From positions 62,001 through 126,000 of the forward strand of contig NZ_SHKR01000002.1 of NCBI RefSeq assembly GCF_004217145.1: a DNA stretch of 64,000 bases, read 5' to 3'. This DNA is from Kribbella rubisoli. Its GTDB lineage: Bacteria; Actinomycetota; Actinomycetes; Propionibacteriales; Kribbellaceae. Below, piece after piece: positions 62,352-64,000 of this stretch (its first letter is position 1; each line of letters starts with the position of its first letter). The notes under the pieces are model-generated. The model saw only the letters and a list, made by a program, of their open reading frames with translations. It ran no database searches and was not told the DNA's origin. The position numbers and the translations under genes are program-made.

Positions 62352-63926
62352 ATGGCAATCCCCAGCTTCGTCGACCGCGTGACGGTGAATGTCGCCGCGG
62401 GCCGCGGCGGAAACGGTTGCGCCTCGGTGCACCGGGAGAAGTTCAAGCCCCTCGGCGGTCCCGACGGCGGGAACGGCGGTGACGGCGGCAGCGTGATCCT
62501 GCGCGTCGACCCCGATGTGACCACGCTCGTCGACTACCACCGCTCCAGCCACCGCACCGCCACGAATGGTGCCCAGGGCAAGGGTGATCACCAGTCGGGT
62601 AGCAACGGCGGCGATGTCGTCCTGCCGGTCCCCGACGGCACCGTCATCAGCACGGCGAACGGCGTCGTACTCGCAGACCTCGTCGGACCGGGCGCTGAAT
62701 TCGTTGCTGCCCAAGGCGGCAAGGGCGGCCTGGGCAACGCCGCCCTGGCCAGCAGCGCGCGTAAGGCGCCCGGATTCGCCTTGCTGGGTGAGGACGGCGA
62801 GGAGCGCACGCTCGTCCTCGAGCTGAAGGTCGTCGCCGATATCGGCCTGGTCGGCTTCCCGAGTGCGGGCAAGTCCTCGCTGGTCGCCGCGATCAGCCGC
62901 GCCCGGCCGAAGATCGCCGACTACCCGTTCACCACCCTGATCCCGAACCTCGGCGTCGTCGTTGCCGGTGACGTCACCTTCACCGTGGCCGACGTACCGG
63001 GCCTGATCGAGGGTGCGAGCGAGGGGCGCGGGCTCGGGCACGACTTCCTGCGGCACGTGGAGCGGTGCGCGGCGCTCGTGCACGTCATCGACTGCGCGAC
63101 GTACGAGCCGGGCCGTGACCCGCTCAGCGACCTCGACACGATCGAGGCCGAGCTGCAGGCGCACGGCGGGCTCGAGGACCGGCCGCGACTCGTTGCGCTG
63201 AACAAGATCGACGTACCGGACGCGCGCGAGATCGCCGACATGGTGCAGGCCGAGCTGGAGCAGCGCGGGCTGCGGGTGTTCCCGATCTCGACCGCCTCGC
63301 ACGAAGGTCTCGAGGCCCTGAAGTTCGCGATGGCCGACATCGTCGTACGGCGTCGCGCGGAAGAGGAGAAGCCCGACACCACGCGGATCGTGATCCGGCC
63401 GCAGGTGCAGGGCGGTCCTGAGTTCAAAGTGAAGAAGCTGCCGGGCGAGGACGGCGGCTGGCTGGTGCAGGGCGAGAAGCCCGAGCGCTGGGTCCGGCAG
63501 ACCGACTTCGCGAACGCGGAGGCGACCGGATACCTGGCCGACCGGCTGAACCGGCTCGGCGTCGAGGACGAGCTGCTGAAGCTGGGCGCACTTGCCGGCG
63601 ACGCGGTGATGATCGGCGACGGACCGAACGCGATCGTGTTCGACTTCGCGCCCGACATCTTGGCCGGCGCGGAGATCCTGGCCCGGCGCGGTGAGGACCA
63701 CCGGCTCGAGGAGGACCGTCCGGCGGCCCAGCGGCGGCGGGAGAAGGACACCGAGTACCACGCCAGCAGGGGTGTTCGGACCGATTACAAGCAGGAATGG
63801 GGCGAGGACGAGGTCGACTTGTCCCCGGCCGAGGCGAAACGGGCAGCGGTGAAGGCGGAGAAGCTGGCGCGCAAGGAAGCGCGCGAGCTCGAAGCGGCGG
63901 AAGAAAGCACAGATCAGGACTTCTGA
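62352..63926 (+). CDS. obgE: Obg GTPase (ribosome assembly / stress)
   Basis: A 524-residue protein. The glycine-rich Obg fold (1-158) is followed by a GTPase with G1 [10 protein letters not shown]3 DVPGLIEGA and G4 NKID, then an OCT domain (about 355-430) and a charged tail typical of actinomycetes. It helps 50S assembly and responds to (p)ppGpp. ATG at 62352; the stop overlaps proB (TGATG). Confidence 0.95.
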   Translation: MAIPSFVDRVTVNVAAGRGGNGCASVHREKFKPLGGPDGGNGGDGGSVILRVDPDVTTLVDYHRSSHRTATNGAQGKGDHQSGSNGGDVVLPVPDGTVISTANGVVLADLVGPGAEFVAAQGGKGGLGNAALASSARKAPGFALLGEDGEERTLVLELKVVADIGLVGFPSAGKSSLVAAISRARPKIADYPFTTLIPNLGVVVAGDVTFTVADVPGLIEGASEGRGLGHDFLRHVERCAALVHVIDCATYEPGRDPLSDLDTIEAELQAHGGLEDRPRLVALNKIDVPDAREIADMVQAELEQRGLRVFPISTASHEGLEALKFAMADIVVRRRAEEEKPDTTRIVIRPQVQGGPEFKVKKLPGEDGGWLVQGEKPERWVRQTDFANAEATGYLADRLNRLGVEDELLKLGALAGDAVMIGDGPNAIVFDFAPDILAGAEILARRGEDHRLEEDRPAAQRRREKDTEYHASRGVRTDYKQEWGEDEVDLSPAEAKRAAVKAEKLARKEARELEAAEESTDQDF

Positions 63927-64000
63927 TGGACGCTCGCGCGGAGGTCCTTGCGGCCACGCGAATCGTCGTGAAGGTCGGCTCGTCATCGCTGACCCAGCGC
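63926..64000 (+). CDS. proB: Glutamate 5-kinase, N-terminal 25 codons only
   Basis: The ATG at 63926 overlaps the obgE TGA. The 25 codons to the window edge include RIVVKVGSSSLT, the nucleotide-binding start of glutamate 5-kinase, the first step of proline synthesis. obgE-proB is a conserved order. Confidence 0.85.
   Translation, partial: MDARAEVLAATRIVVKVGSSSLTQR

Overview
The window is high-GC actinomycete chromosome. GTG starts are frequent, genes are tightly coupled by ATGA, GTGA and TGATG overlaps, and the core valS-folC-ndk-mreBCD-PBP2-rodA ... rne-rplU-rpmA-obgE-proB order is the one known from Streptomyces and relatives. The gene mix (two MalFG-type sugar importers without ATPases, Tat-exported enzymes, F420-dependent oxidoreductases, many ECF, AraC, LacI, MarR and Lrp regulators) fits a soil actinomycete such as Kribbella or another Nocardioidaceae-like genus. 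That genus-level guess is inference. No tRNA, rRNA, CRISPR array, insertion sequence or prophage was seen, and no stretch longer than 300 bases lacks a gene.

Positions 1-9400 hold a divergent glycan-uptake locus. The minus strand encodes a solute-binding lipoprotein, a Gfo/Idh/MocA oxidoreductase, an intracellular heparinase II/III-type lyase and two amidohydrolases. The plus strand encodes two permeases, a Tat-exported toroid-type protein and a fumarylacetoacetate-hydrolase-family enzyme. Two matching 27-bp operator-like sites lie at the two ends of the divergent promoter region. Positions 9400-18170 carry qorB with a divergent AraC regulator, a LuxR regulator with a cupin/DUF1304 pair, a PhoD phosphatase followed by a secreted propeller-like protein, and an ECF sigma/anti-sigma pair facing a lipoprotein gene. 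That last spacer shows two back-to-back SigL-like promoters sharing a palindromic -35 element. Positions 18164-24549 are a second sugar operon (LacI regulator, binding protein, two permeases, GH42 beta-galactosidase) with two LacI-type operators. Positions 24650-27841 hold a MarR-controlled pair of F420-type oxidoreductases, an AEC transporter and a membrane protein.

Positions 28091-38812 are the valyl-tRNA synthetase (of the archaeal-like lineage), folate, NDP kinase and cell-elongation block. An accessory stretch follows: a lipoprotein, an AhpD-like protein with an ECF41-type sigma factor, Lrp/DUF2000, and an alpha/beta hydrolase. The radical SAM gene at 42727-44658 is normally next to its DUF2344 partner, but here 12.3 kb of accessory genes separate the two (44659-56921). 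This insert includes a tyrosine phosphatase-HAD fusion and an overlapping three-gene unit: an M43 metalloprotease with a seven-bladed PLL-type lectin propeller, a 97-residue protein that seems to start at CTG, and an M28 aminopeptidase carrying one PLL blade. It also holds pheA, an acyltransferase, an M64 peptidase and a frameshifted small gene. Positions 56922-64000 are the DUF2344-rne-rplU-rpmA-obgE-proB block.

The strongest candidates for something undescribed are the PLL-blade protease unit, whose proteins have no visible signal peptide, and an 87-bp dispersed palindromic element. The element occurs twice with the same architecture (36-nt arms, 15-nt loop), after the radical SAM gene and between rpmA and obgE.
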